DNA of 64,000 nucleotides from Sarcophilus harrisii (GCF_902635505.1 NC_045432.1:72609823-72673822), one strand, 5' to 3'; shown: positions 48,890-61,499, counted from the stretch's first letter. The notes: generated from the letters alone by a model not told the origin. A program made the numbers and translations.

Positions 48890-51800
48890 ATGGCTGGCAA
48901 CCATAACTTCTATATTGGTCTGAGCTTGGCTATCTGCTCCAGCATTTTCATTGGTTCGAGCTTCATCCTAAAGAAGAAAGGACTTCTTAAGATTGCCAAC
49001 AGGGGCTCTATGAGAGCAGGTATGCAAACTCTATATTCCTGAGTTGACATGTCAGAATTCTCCTTTCTTTTTTGGACTGAAAAGATAGATGGTGTTAATA
49101 TAGAAAGGAGGCTAAATGGGATTCTTTAGGTATTGTTATTGTTAATTGACTATCAGAAAAGGTTGAAATTAATTCAAAGATACATTTTAGGAATGTCACT
49201 GAATTGGATTTATCTTTATCCATGATAATGGAGGAAAGGGATAACTGGTGGGCATTGGATGTACTTTCTGGTTTGGAGAAGAACTGAGCTTTTGAAGGCA
49301 CTGTGCTGAACATACAGCAGTGACTCTGTGCATCTCTAAGAAAAAGTCATTTAAGGAGAAGTTGAAGCTTATTCCATTCATATTCTTTTGTTCTGAGTTC
49401 ATGCTCAGAAGTTTCACAGAATAGACCAGAATTAGGCTGTCTTTGCTTCAGCTCTTGCCCATTGGTATGTGCTGTGCCCAAACCCAAAACCCACTCCCTG
49501 AGGCAGAGTTTCCCCTCTCTGGATGTGTTCAACGGAACTGCCACAGGTTTTGGGTTCTGTGGGAATCTTCTGCAGATGAACTGCACAAGCTCTGTTCAAA
49601 ATGCTCAGTCTTTGGGGGGCTAAAGAAGAAAAACCTTTAGGAAGTTAGCGGGAGGAACCCTCCAAATTATAGCAGGTCAGGAAGAAAGGGAAAATTGTCT
49701 TTTTGTCCAAAGAAAACTGCTCCAGTTGGATTATTGCTCTCCTTTATTGCAGTGCTTTAGACCTGGTAGATTGATAATTTCTCTTCCTTCTTTCAGGTCA
49801 TGGTGGCCATGCATACCTGAAGGAGTGGCTGTGGTGGGCTGGACTAATATCCAGTAAGTCTTCTGGTTTGTTCATGAAATTGCAGCCTGAAAGATAAATA
49901 GCAAAAGGACACAACCAGTTCTTTTAGAGTAAGCTGGAAAGATAACCATTATGCATTATGCTTGTAAAACAGGTTTTTCCATTGTAATTCTATCAACCAA
50001 TTGTATTCCGGCAAAAATATATATGTAAATGTACATAACAGCATTTTGATCATACCATAACTTGGTCTAGCATAGACTAACAGGCCCTCATGAGTTTCTC
50101 TTTTGCTCCCAAAAGAATAATTCTTTTCCTACATCATGAACACTAAAATGCATAAATATACTCACACATGGTCACACAGGTAGAGACCCATCTTCACTCT
50201 CCTTTCCCATGTGAGAAGCCTCTCAAGTGTCTTCCTAGCCTAGCTCCTTGTCCATTTTTCAAGTAGACAAATTCATGGCAGGGGCAACATTGCTTCTGGG
50301 GCCTTGACTTAAAGTTACAGTGCTTGGGCCTCTCACCACTTACAGATGACTTTCTAGGAGAGCTGTACAAACCAGAGTGACATTCAGGGGACAAGTACTA
50401 GCATGAAACAAAGATTACTCTAGTGTTTAACATTTACAGGTGCCCAGGAGCCTTGAATGGAAATCCTGACTCCTCAGACTTTTGCTCGAGTAGAATGGTC
50501 TTGTAATCACAGCAAAATAAAATGCTTGTTACCTCCTGTTAGTTCTGCTAAACTTATTTTAACATTTAATCATACTGTCCACATTTATTATATAGTGCAT
50601 TTTGGATTAGGGTGTAATAGTTAACCCTTGCTTCCTAGAATTATACACCCAATTTGCCAGGGTAGCCATCAGTTACTGGTACAGGATCCTAATTTCACTC
50701 CTGCTTAAGGATTTATGATATCAAGGAACAAGTTACATAGAAGAACAAGTTAAAGAAGACTTTGTTAAGCAGGCACATGTAAGAGCTCAAGACTTTGCAT
50801 TAGGTAGGCTTGACTTGAAGAATTGTATGGATGAATCAATGAATAGATAAATGAAGCACTTTTGGAGCATTTGCCATGTACTAAATACTGAGCTAAGCCC
50901 TGGGGTTACAAACAGAATAGACACACAATCCACAGTCCTCTTAGGGAGCTCACATTCTAATGGGGGGAGGGGAAACAACCCATTTAGGAAGTTTCCACTA
51001 CCAGTGGGATGGAAAGGTCCTAGGGTATGTGGCAAAGCACATGGTTTAGTCTCTTCTTTAATGACATTTCTACTGTTAAAGTCATAGCAGTTTCTGATGT
51101 TGAACCATCAGACAGGGCCAAGGATTTTGGTCCAAGAATTTCCTTTTCTACATCTTCAGTAACTTTGTCTAGAGCATCTGCTAGAGCAGTGAGTGGGCTG
51201 CTTCTCCACAGGAGTTGCTGCCCATGGTTGATAGCTGAGGGCCCTGGGCTAGAACAGGTGCTATTCCCGAGGTTCTTGGGTCCAGGGCTCTGGGCTATCA
51301 CCACTGGGATCTGAGGGGAGATGGTGGTGATGGTGGGGCTTTCACTTTTTTGGCACATGCTGCCTCCTGTTTTTCCCTCAGGGTATCTGACTGCTTCAGC
51401 TAGGCTGGCTTGCCTGTTCTGTGTGTAAGAGGTGGTGGGGCTGGCTGGCCCCTTCTCCACAGGAGTTGCTTCCCCAGATGATGGCAGGATCAGTGGTCTG
51501 GGAGCCACTCCTAGGGCTCCCGTGCTTATCCACCTGTAGGTGGCAGTTGGTCAGCAATTGTTGCTGGTGATGATGAGGAAGGTGGGACCCTTCTCCACAA
51601 TGATTTCTCCCTTCCATGTGGCCGTAGGGGCTGGGCTGGTAGCAGATCTGGTGGTGTGGGAGGCACTGCTATTCCCAAAATTCTTGGGTTCAGGGGCCCG
51701 GACTGTCCCCATCAAGATCTGGCGAGAGATGGCAGTCACCCTGTAGTTGTCATAGATAATGACATTGTACTTAGGCTAAGTTTTCTTTGTAATGAAGATT

Positions 51801-54800
51801 ATTTTTCTAACCAGGAAAGTTGCTTCTCCTTTGCAGTGGGAATCGGAGAAGCTGCCAATTTTGCTGCCTATGCTTTTGCCCCGGCCACACTAGTAACGCC
51901 CTTGGGTGCACTGAGTGTGTTAGTCAGGTAAGCAATATTTAGGTGCTTTATTTGAGTCTGCATCCTAGCAACATGAAGTGATGATGTAATATTGTTCAAA
52001 ATATTTTACTCCATTTTTCCAATATCCTTGTCTTCTTGTATTCTTTTCCTAAACTTTAGTTATTGGACTTGTTTCGCTTCCTAGGAGGAAAAAAAATTTG
52101 TCTCCCTTAACTATCTAATTTGGGGGGAAAGTTTCATTTTGGAACTTCTGGAGTCTACTTTTGTGATAAATTATTTTTTGTGAACAGAGAAGACTGTTTT
52201 CTTCCTGCCCCTCCCACCATGACCCAGCTTGACTGGGTTTTATTTATCTTGCTGTGTCCTCTCCTGGATTGGTCCAGTTAAATGCTTAGCCATTCTCACT
52301 CCTGTTGAAGTTTTATATAATAGAGTAAAAACTCTTATGAACCTTGTTGCTCTTACTGTCCCTCAGAATCCTCCCTGTCTTGAGCCAGTATGGTATTGAT
52401 TGATAGATGGAGGTTATTAGTAAAAGAAAATCTCTGCTTAGCTCTTCTTGACATGTTTTATATTTCCCTTCAGTTCAGTTTTGTCCTCTTCCTTCTTGAA
52501 TGAGAAATTGAACATTCATGGGAAGATTGGCTGTATGCTCAGTATTTTGGGCTCAACAATGATGGTGATCCACGTGCCCCAGGAGGACATGAACCTCACC
52601 TTGGCCGAGATGTCTGAGAAGTTGCGAAGTCCAGGTACCAGACATGGAATTCTAGCATGATTTCGGTTTGATAAAAGCTTTGGTCAGCATTTTAGCTTCT
52701 TCTGGATCCCTTATGATTTAGGGAGTCCCCATTTTTACACTGTCCCAATTTGATAGGCCTATTCCGGTGTCTGGTTGTGGCACAGAGGTGGCTATGCATT
52801 TTCTAGGCATGTGCAAGCTCTGCTATGTATGGGTTCTAAGCTGAAAAGGCTCCAAATATAATTCTTTTGACAACAGTCTGAGGATTAGCCTTCCTAAATG
52901 TAGAGCAGCATCTCCTCAGTTGGATGGCCACTAATCAATAAAGGCTTTGGACAGGCACCCAATTTCTTCCATCTTCTACTTATACTTTTTCTAATTCACT
53001 AAACTCGCTACTCTCATTACCTGTCTCTGTTTCTGATTATGTTAATCTGAGCATATCTGGCAATTTATCTTGGAAGACAGGAGATAAGAGGAAATCTCCG
53101 TCTCTTTCTGGGATAGTATATTTTGTTAACTGTGGACTTTATTAAACACATTTGTGAGTTTAATACTACATGACTGATCAGATCAGTAGTTTTTAGCATT
53201 TTTGTGACATCTCCTGCCTCCCCTTGCCATAATTCACTTTATGAGAACAAACAAGGTTTGATTTGATCCCTAGAGAAAGAAAAATCTTGTTTTCCTCCAT
53301 AAAGTTCAGAAGGAAACTTTCCCATTTGTTTAGCGGAATAGAGATGGTAGCCATAATCCAACTCGGGACCAGGACAAGAGACAGTGGTAGCTAGTTGCGA
53401 GGAGGCTGTGGACACACTATGGGAATGATCTCTGACTGGGATCTTTAGGGCCCTCCTCCTAGAATTCCTTCACTTTTCATCAGAAAAATCAGAACTGCTG
53501 CTGTAGCACAGGAAGCCAGACAAACACATTGAGGCTTACATTTCAGAAGCAGAGTCAGATCTACTCTTAGCTCTCTGCCCCACCTTTTCTCTGACTGCCC
53601 TTCTAGGATCTGAGCCAGAGAGAGTGGATGGCAAAGGCCATTGTGTCCAAGCTGGACCTGAAAAAGAATTCCCAGCAGGTGGTAATCCATCCCTTCCCCG
53701 AATCCCTTCAGGGAGAGGGAACTCACTCCCTGCTGAGACAGGCCTTTACCCTCATGGATAAAATTAGTAGCTAGGAAGTTTTTCCCAATGTCAAGCTGAA
53801 ATTTGCCCTGTCCAGCTTCTACTCACTAATCCTAATTTTTCTATGTGGAGCCAAACAGAACAAGGCTCATTCCTTTGCTTTATAATCTTGAAACAGCTCT
53901 CTGATTCAGCCTTTTACAGTTTTAAGCATTCCCTCCTTCCTTCAGCTGATCTTCATACATTATCTATGAATAGTGAATATTATTATCTGTAAATATAAAT
54001 AGTGAACATTTTATCTATCACCAGCCTGCTTACTCTCCTCTCAATATTCTCTGCTTATCATTGTCCTCCCTAAAATGTAGAATACACAGCAGTGTCCACT
54101 GTGGAGATTGACTAGGGCAGTGATACTGGAACCTCCCTAATCTAGGACATAATGTCTCTTAATGTACCCCAGTGTTGCATTAGTTTTTTTGGCTGATATT
54201 TCAGTTACTCATTGAGCATGTTGTAATCTACTACATCCTGGGCTTTTTTTCAGAGGGACTGGTGAATAGCCATTTTGTATTTGTGAACTTTATTTCTCTT
54301 TTTTTTTTTTTTTGAACTTGATTTCTCTTAATCCAGGTATGAAACCCCATGAATTAAAAATTTATGGAATTATGAAATGGAGTAGCTGTGCCTGGTAGTT
54401 GAAAGTGAGACCGCACTCAAATTTTAATAAGGCACAGAAGGTAGAGGGAGGAACAGGGACAGAAAGTATGAGGCAGACATTGTGGAAATGGGGGATGAGG
54501 GTGGCAGAGGAAAGGAATCATCGTGGTAAGAGGAGGGGGCAGGGGTATGGAGAATCACTCCTATAACCATGGATTAGAGTTGGGAATCCTTGGCAGCATG
54601 GAATCAAGTGGAGGGAGAAGATTACTCAAGGGGCAGGAATTGGAGGTCTTGGTTTTGTAGTTTTTGGAGGGGAGAAACAGACTCCCTTTTGTCTCTGGGC
54701 CACTTTGGAGTTAGTTCATTAACAAATCCACCTCATTAGCTCAGATAATTTCCTCTGAGCAAGCTCATATTACCAGGCTGTGATTTTGGGTTAATATTCG

Positions 54801-57800
54801 TTAGGTTGTAAATCATGCTCCTTTTATCTCTGAAACAGTTTATACACAGCTTCAAGATTCCCCTTTGCAAACTTATTTCCTGCTATGGCTCCTTATAAAC
54901 TTATATAGCATACTAACTAGAAAGGAAGGGGAGGTGACCAGAGGACCCCAAGTAATATACAGTTTTAACACACCACATCTTATCTGATTAAATCCTGTCT
55001 TTTTTTTTTTTAATAGCTTTTTATTTACAAAACATACGCATGGGTAATTTGTTCAACATTGACCTTTGCAAGATCTTCTGTTCCACATTTTTCCCTCCTT
55101 CTCCCCACCCTCCCCTAGATGGCAGGTAGTCCAATACATGTTAAATATGTTTAAATATATGTTAAATGCAATATATGTATACATATTTATACAGTTATCT
55201 TGCTGCACAAGAAAAATCGGATCTAGAAAGAAAAAAAAATTTGAGAAGAAAAACAAAAATGCAAGCAAACAATAACAGAAAGAGTAAAAATGCTATGTTG
55301 TGGTCCACGCTCAGTTCCCATAGTCCTCTCTGGGTATAGATGGCTCTCTTCATTACTGAACAATTGGAACTGGTTTGAATCATCTCATTGTTGAAGAGAG
55401 CCACGTCCATCAGAATTGATCATCGTATTGTCTTGTTGCCGTGTACAGTGATCTTCTGGTTCTGCTCATTTCACTCAGCATCAGTTCATGTAAGTCTTTC
55501 CAGGCCTCTCTGAAATGATTCTGCTGATCGTTTCTTATAGAACAATAATATTCCATCACATTCATATACCATAACTTATTCAGCCATTCTCCAATTGATG
55601 GGCAGCCACTCAGTTTCCAGTTCCTGGCCACTACAAAAAGGACTGCCACAAACATTTTGGCACATACAGGTCCCTTTCCCTTCTTTAGTATCTCCTTGGG
55701 ATATAAGCCCAATAGAAACACTGCTGGATCAAAGGGGATGCACAATTTGGTAACTTTTTGAGCATAGTTCCAAATCGCTCTCCAGAATGGCTGGATCCCT
55801 TCATAGTTCCACCAACAGTGTATCAATGTCCCAGTTTTCCCACATCCCCTCCAACATTCGTCATTATCTTTTCCTGCATCTTAGTCAATCTGAGAGGTGT
55901 GTAGTGGTATCTCAGAGTTGTCTTAGTTTGCATTTCTCTGATCAATAGTGATTTAGAGCACCTTTTCACCTTTTCATATGACTAGAAATAGCTTCAATTT
56001 CTTCATCTGAAAATTGTCTGTTCATACCTTTGACCGTTTATCATTTGGAGAATGGCTTGATTTCTTATAAATTTGAGTCAGTTCTCTCTATATTTTGGAA
56101 CCTTTGAATGGAAAAATGTTTTCCCAATTTATTGTTTCCCTTCTAATCTTGTCTGCATTAGTTTTGTTTGTACAAAACTTTTTAACTTAATATAATCAAA
56201 ATTATCTATTTTGTGATCAATAATGATCTGTAGTTCTTCTTTGGTCACAAATTCCTTCCTCCTCCTCATGTCTGAGAGATAAACTATACTATGTTCTTCT
56301 AATTAACTCCTGTCTTTTTAAGTTTGACCTGGTGATCTAGTCTGTTGAAGTCCTTTTGGATCTTCATTCTGTCATCTTTTCTAGATTTGTATCATCTGCA
56401 AATCGATAAGCACGTCCTCTATGCCTTTTTCCAAGTTATTGGTTAAATAATGTTAAATAGCACAGAGCTGTTTGACACAGCTTGTGGACATCTCATTGTG
56501 AATATTACAAACTGAAGTTACCTTCTCACTTAAATTTGCTTTCCAGCCTAACCTCTTCCTTTCTGTTGATAGTACCTTTTCTTGTCACTAGAGATTGAAA
56601 CCTTGGGTTCATTTTTATTTATTGGTTCTCAGTAAAGCACCCTATGTAGGATGTAGGATTAAAACATATACACCCCAGCAAGAGGCACTACCATCCTACA
56701 AGGAAAACACTTTCTCCTTTTTATAGCAATAACATTGTGAATATTACAAGCTGAAGCTACCTTCTCACTTAAATTTGCCTTCCAGCCTAATCTCTTTCTT
56801 TACATTGGTAAGAGTTCTGGCCCATAACATTCGTACTCTTTCTTGTCATTGGAGATTGAAACCTTGGGTCCATTTTTATTTAATGGTTCTCAGGGAAGCA
56901 CCTCCTATGTAGGATTATAGCATCACCAAGGACAACACTTTGTCCTTTCCCTTCTCCCCAGCTATTTTCTCTCTTCTCTGAATTAAACAAGTTAGACAGA
57001 CACCTCCTACCTAATCTATTTCTCCATTATTTTATTACATTTTTTCAGAGTTCAAGGTGCATTTCCTCTAATTACCCAGATTTAATAGTTCATATGATTT
57101 CTAACCTTTTTTTGTAATGTTTTAGGTACCCTAATTTAAGTCCTTAGCAAGAGCAGTGCTTCCAGTGAGTCAGGGTATTAACTTGATGGCTCAAAAGCCA
57201 TTTTCTCCATAATGAATTCCCTCCTAATGTACCTGAACCCTGCTCTGACCACACACAGACAAATGCACACACCCCAGGTTGTTTCCTGACAAGTATCTCT
57301 GTCGCAGATCCTATCTATCTCTTCACATTAAACCTTTTTTGATGGGGGCAGATGTAAGGAGAAAATTTAGAACTAAAACATAATTGGTTAATACCATTAA
57401 AGGACCGAACTGGATTCACAGTGCCTCTTGCTGGGGGGTATATATTTTTATGATTTGCCCGTCAGACACGACTGAAATAACTGAACATCAACAATGAAAA
57501 TATCTGTATAGTAATAGATTTCCTATTTTGATTAACTTTTCTCCTTTTTTTTCCCTCAGGATTCATTGGCTTTGCCATTTATGTATTGGTCACTTCCACT
57601 ACCCTCATCTTTGTGATAGGACCTCGCTATGGCCATAGTAACGTCCTGGTGTATGTTCTGATCTGCTCCTCAGTTGGTTCCCTTTCTGTGTCGTGCGTTA
57701 AGGGTTTGGGCATCTCCCTGAAGGAGCTCATTTCAGGGAAGCCTGTCCTGAAGGAGCCCCTTGGTTGGGTGCTTTTGTTTTGTCTGGTGATTTGTATAAG

Positions 57801-58182
57801 CATTCAGGTCAACTATCTGAACCGAGCTTTAGACATTTTCAGTACTTCGATAGTTACTCCCATCTATTATGTCCTTTTCACCACAGCTGTTATGACCTGC
57901 TCTGCCATTCTCTTTAAGGAATGGCAAAATATGGACCTAGACAGTGTCATTGGCACGATCAGTGGTTTCCTAACCATAGTTTTCGGTATTTTCCTTCTTC
58001 ATGCCTTTCGAGAAATCCCTTTTTCTCCTGATCTGATTTATTTTTCTCAGAGGTCATGTTCGGGTAATAACCACTCTTCTCCCCAGAGGGAAAGTGGAAG
58101 GCAAAATCAGCCTCTCCTAGATGAAGATGACCTCAACAGAGAGTTCCAGAATATTGAGGCTGAAGAGGTTGAAAATCTGTGA
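48890..58182 (+). CDS. NIPA2-like magnesium transporter (complete coding region, five coding exons)
   Basis: Coding exons 48890-49019, 49797-49853, 51837-51927, 52474-52634 and 57560-58182 (stop TGA) join in phase to 1062 nt, 353 residues. The first exon begins at 48873, so ATG 48890 is the first start; its context CCAGAATGG is acceptable. The protein is a multi-pass membrane protein of the NIPA/SLC57 family: [20 protein letters not shown] opens the first helix, then [59 protein letters not shown]-type [11 protein letters not shown] and [10 protein letters not shown], with a hydrophilic tail from about residue 305. About nine helices are expected. NIPA proteins move Mg2+ at plasma and endosomal membranes. 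Residue by residue it resembles human NIPA2 (360 aa) more than NIPA1 or NIPAL1-4, yet NIPA2 sits on an autosome beside NIPA1. I give no symbol because orthology is unclear. It is head to head with TAF7L. Confidence 0.92.
49020..51026. other. Introns of the NIPA-like gene
   Basis: At 50820-50975 the strings GGAGCATTTGCCATGTACTAAATACTGAGCTAAGCCCTGGGGTTAC and GGGAGCTCACATTCTAATGGGG mark an old L2/MIR-like relic. Otherwise AT-rich intron with only short open frames. Confidence 0.45.
51027..51770. pseudogene. Unrecognised coding-like block, possible pseudogene
   Basis: About 750 bp, much richer in GC than its surroundings, ending 66 bp before an acceptor of the NIPA-like gene. Both strands have open stretches: minus 51020-51508 (162 codons, with [10 protein letters not shown] and [10 protein letters not shown]) and 51551-51739 ([20 protein letters not shown]). 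The repeated (E/G)PKN(L/F)GNS and VEKGP motifs show that the block contains two to three diverged copies of a module of about 250 bp. I do not recognise the parent protein, and no poly(A) tail is visible at either end. It could be a decayed processed copy on the minus strand or a GC-rich minisatellite. Confidence 0.4.
52635..54999. other. Last intron of the NIPA-like gene, left part
   Basis: Low-copy, AT-rich intron. A T run lies near 54299-54313. No exon-like segment with conserved frame is seen. Confidence 0.4.
54987..56318 (-). mobile_element. L1 LINE, 5'-truncated, with target-site duplication
   Basis: A minus-strand L1 (55004-56301) in the last intron of the NIPA-like gene. The poly(T) at about 55000-55011 is its tail. 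A 17 bp duplication with one mismatch, ATTAAATCCTGTCTTTT versus ATTAACTCCTGTCTTTT, lies at 54987-55003 and 56302-56318. A 138-codon open piece of ORF2 C-terminus (55410-55826) is about 85-90 % similar by eye to that at 0.56-1.2 kb. Confidence 0.9.
56496..56965. repeat. Two-copy tandem duplication, about 235 bp
   Basis: 56496-56731 and 56734-56965 share TGTGAATATTACAA(A/G)CTGAAG(T/C), CCTTCTCACTTAAATTTGC, GATTGAAACCTTGGGT and GGTTCTCAG in the same order at about 85 % identity by eye. The first copy carries an extra piece of about 30 bp (near 56662-56689) missing from the second. Confidence 0.85.
56966..57559. other. Last intron of the NIPA-like gene, right part
   Basis: AT-rich intron up to the acceptor TTTCCCTCAG at 57550-57559. 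The segment 57421-57448 is an inverted near-copy of the extra piece at 56662-56689. Confidence 0.5.
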
Positions 58183-59300
58183 ATAATCTTAGGCAGAATA
58201 CTGTCTGTATTTCTCTTTCTGTTGGGTAAGGTGGCCTTTGTACATTTGCTTTAGATTTACCCAGACCTCTGACATCCAGCCAAACCAAATCAGATTATAT
58301 TGTGGAGAGGAGCAAATTAATCATTAACCAGTAAGCAGTGGAACAGCAAAATCTACCCAACTGCCATGTTGTTTAGTAAAGTCTCATTTGCTTCCCTTGC
58401 ATAATATATACTGTGATTGTAAGACATGGTGCTAGATGTATATGTGGATGTATATATACACCAGTGAAGTATTTGTGAAAAAAAAAAAAAAAACATCTAT
58501 CCCTCATCGCTAGGTCATACAGAAACCTAAAAGCATTGTTGTCTGTCTGATTTGCTTGGTACAGTTTGAGAACTCAGATGTTTTAAGTGTTTCATGAATT
58601 CTAGTTTACTTCTTTAAAAAATGTTTTTAAAGGTGTTTTTGTGTCACTTTTAGTGCCGAATCCTGATCATCCTGAAGTTTGTACCAAGGACTTGAGTATA
58701 ATTACTAATAACTGCTGGCTGCTGCCACCTGCCTGGTAAGAGGATTTGATTCTAAAAACCACATTCCAGAAATTATTACTTGTTTGGCCCCCCCCTCAAG
58801 CTCTAATACCTAAGATTCTAGAGAGTAAAGATTATTTAGCTTCCCAGTGTGCCTATTCCAGTCCCAGTAGACTCTCTTTTACACTTAGGAGAACTGGTGG
58901 GCCCACTTCCTTGTAGATAGCATTAAAGTACTTTCAGAGTCCCTTATAATGTAATGTGTACAAGACCAAAGAGGGAAAGCAACCTAAAGTTGAGGGGTTT
59001 TTTGGCTTGACTTAAAGCAGAGTTCCTTTGTCCCTCACCAATTCCCTGATGACTTCAGAATTTAGTGGCAGCCCCCACATGAGGACAAACAGCAGTTATA
59101 GGTATTATACTTCCTGTCTGTAGATCATCTTGGAGTTTGGAGCTTTCTTTCCTGGAATAGTAGCAATGTACTGAGTCTTTGGGAGGCTCATGATGTTTGA
59201 AACAGATCACTAGAATGTAAGCTCCCTGAGAGCAGAGGACACTGGTTTTTATTTTTGTATCCATACTTGATGCTAAATAAATGTTGATTCTTGATCAGTA
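58183..59300 (+). other. 3' UTR of the NIPA-like gene with AATAAA at 59276-59281
   Basis: The only canonical signal I find soon after the stop is AATAAA at 59276. It sits at the end of a repeat-like segment (TAGAATGTAAGCTCCCTGAGAGCAGAGGAC at 59212-59241, TAAATAAATGTTGATTC at the end) that looks like the 3' terminus of an old mammalian SINE/LINE. An A run at 58478-58494 lies inside the UTR. Confidence 0.55.
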
Positions 59301-59739
59301 ATATAGGCATTTGTTACTGTTCTTCTGGGAAAAGCTTCAGCTTGTTACCCAATTCGAGTTGGGGGAAATTGAAAGAGGGATTTACTCCTGGCAACTTTAA
59401 GCTCAATTTCCTTTAGCTATAGATTCCTTAAACAGCCTTACAAAAAAGATAATTGAACCATGTCTTTGTCACCCATTGTCACCTGGGACACATGATTTCA
59501 TCTCACAGATCATCTGGAGCTTAATTTTGGCTAGTTGCCTAAGAGAGACCGCAATGAGCTGGCTTGTCCAGGGTCACACAGCCAGTATAACATGGAAGAG
59601 CCAAGGCCAGTCCTCTGCCAATTCAGCTGCTTCATCATATCTATTAGACAACTATCTGTTAATCCATGATCTGTACAAAGGATATAAGTATTATTATAGA
59701 TGACTGAAAATAGAACTTTTATATTTGTGAATTATGAGT

Positions 59740-59830
59740 TATAAAAGATCATGGGGTGAGAATCTAATTCCTTCATTTTACAGATGAGGAAGCTGAGACT
59801 GAGAAAGATGAGCACATGGTCACACATACT
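59740..59830 (-). repeat. MIR-like SINE fragment
   Basis: ATTTTACAGATGAGGAAGCTGAGACTGAGAAAG core of a reverse MIR, next to a Mar1-like SINE. Confidence 0.7.
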
Positions 59831-59884
59831 AAGGGGCAGAACAGATGCACTTGCTCCTTTGATAATTCCATTTTTCTAGCAGGG

Positions 59885-60135
59885 CAGGTAGATGGTGCTG
59901 CAGTGGATGGAATGGGGTGGGGTGGGACTAGAGTCAAGAAGCCATCTTCCTGGGAGCAATTCCAATCCAAGCCTCATGACTTAACTTTGTGACCCCAGGC
60001 AAATCACTTGACCCTATTTGTTTGTTTCCTGGTCTGTAAAATAAGCTGGAGAAGTGGGAAACCACTCTGATATCTTTGCCAAGAAAACCCCCAAATGGGG
60101 TCACGAGACTCAAACATAACTGAAAATGACTGAAC
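59885..60135 (+). mobile_element. Mar1-like long tRNA SINE
   Basis: Sense copy with AGGTAGATGGTGCTGCAGTGGATGG, GGCAAATCACTTGACCC, TGTAAAATAAGCTGGAGAAG, GCCAAGAAAACCCCCAAATGGGGTCACGAGACTC and a GACTGAACAAAAACA end. It lies between the NIPA-like gene and TIMM8A. Confidence 0.88.
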
Positions 60136-61493
60136 AAAAACATTTCTATAAGGCAAAGAAAACTTAGTGATCCAATAGCTTTGGTGACTAAACTTAGTCA
60201 TGAACTAACTTTAGACTTACATACACAGGCTGCCTTTATTTTCTGTTCTTGTTAGGCAGCAAATAGCAAGTGGCAGCAATGTGTAAAGCATGGCCCTGGC
60301 AAAGACAAGAACTTATTTGGCAATTCCATCATATCCACAAATCTCTGTATATAGAATAAAAAGAAACAAAGGGGGAAAGAGGGGGCCGGACTTCAGAAAA
60401 GAAGATTGGTTTCAAAGCCCCATTGAGAACAGGCTGCTTCAGTGAATTTGACCAAATCATTGCACTTGGAATGACTTGAATGGGCGAGCTTTTCTGGGGT
60501 TTAATAGTGGGACCAGGTTAGTAAACTCATTTATTAAAATAAAATCCTTGTCATCTAATGCCACTCCCTCCAAATCAATCCTTTTAACAAACCAATCTGG
60601 CTTGAATGGCTTTACTGGAGTGTCCCCCCACATGTGCAGACGGTTGTTTTATATTTACCATCCAGATCCCTAAATATTCTGAAGTAATTTTCATATTTTG
60701 TCTACCATTTAGGAAGTTCAAGTGCAATGACTTTACAGAAGGGAATTTTAAGATCTAGTCTAATCTCAACTCCACAAGTGAGAAAGCCTGGGGGCCAGGG
60801 GTTAACTTGCCCAAGATCTCCTGGGTTCTATGAAGAATTGGGACTCTTATTAACTTGAAAACTGATTTCAAATCCCCCTCTTCCCACAATACCACTAAAT
60901 CCCTTTTAGTAAATAGTTGAAGGCAGAGTTAAGATGTGCAAAGCTTATTTGAGCATTTCTAAGCCAGAGGCCTCTTGCTTAGAAGTCTGTCTAGGGAGGA
61001 GTGAGGCTGGCAGCCATCATTCGGTCCTGCTAAGCAACGTGATTATCCTAGGGAAATACAGAGCAAAGTTCCTATCCCAGGTTGGGGGTTATTTCTACAA
61101 TTTTGCCTTACATACAGTAGCCACTCAGCAAATCCTTATTGGGTGACAATTTTTAGTACTGGCATCAGCCCATGTCTAAGTTTTGCCTGCCAAGATATCT
61201 AAAGTAGTAAAGGCTGTGTTTGATGTACTTAAAATAGCCCTGGCACTGGGACTAAATCTTCAAGCCCCAGCTCTGCCATTCGGGATCTTTGGCCAGGTCA
61301 CAATTACTTTGAGTTGTCTGATCAATGAAATGGGGAGTATGGTTCCTACAACTATCCTGTATGTTATGAAGTATGAGGAAAGTGTTTTGTAGGCTCTGGA
61401 GTACTACAAAAATGAGGACACGAGTGTTGAGGAGTGAGAACCAAAGAAAGAAAAGTTTTTTTTCCAAAATCGTATCAACCTGAGGCAAAGATT
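60136..61493. other. Intergenic between the NIPA-like gene and TIMM8A
   Basis: A MIR-like relic lies at 60735-60880 (CAACTCCACAAGTGAGAAAGCC, TTAACTTGCCCAAGATC). I see nothing else that I can name. Confidence 0.4.
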
Positions 61494-61499
61494 TTTATT
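61494..61499 (-). terminator. TIMM8A: TIMM8A poly(A) signal
   Basis: AATAAA on the minus strand, about 830 nt after the TIMM8A stop. It gives a transcript of roughly the size known for this small gene. Confidence 0.6.
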
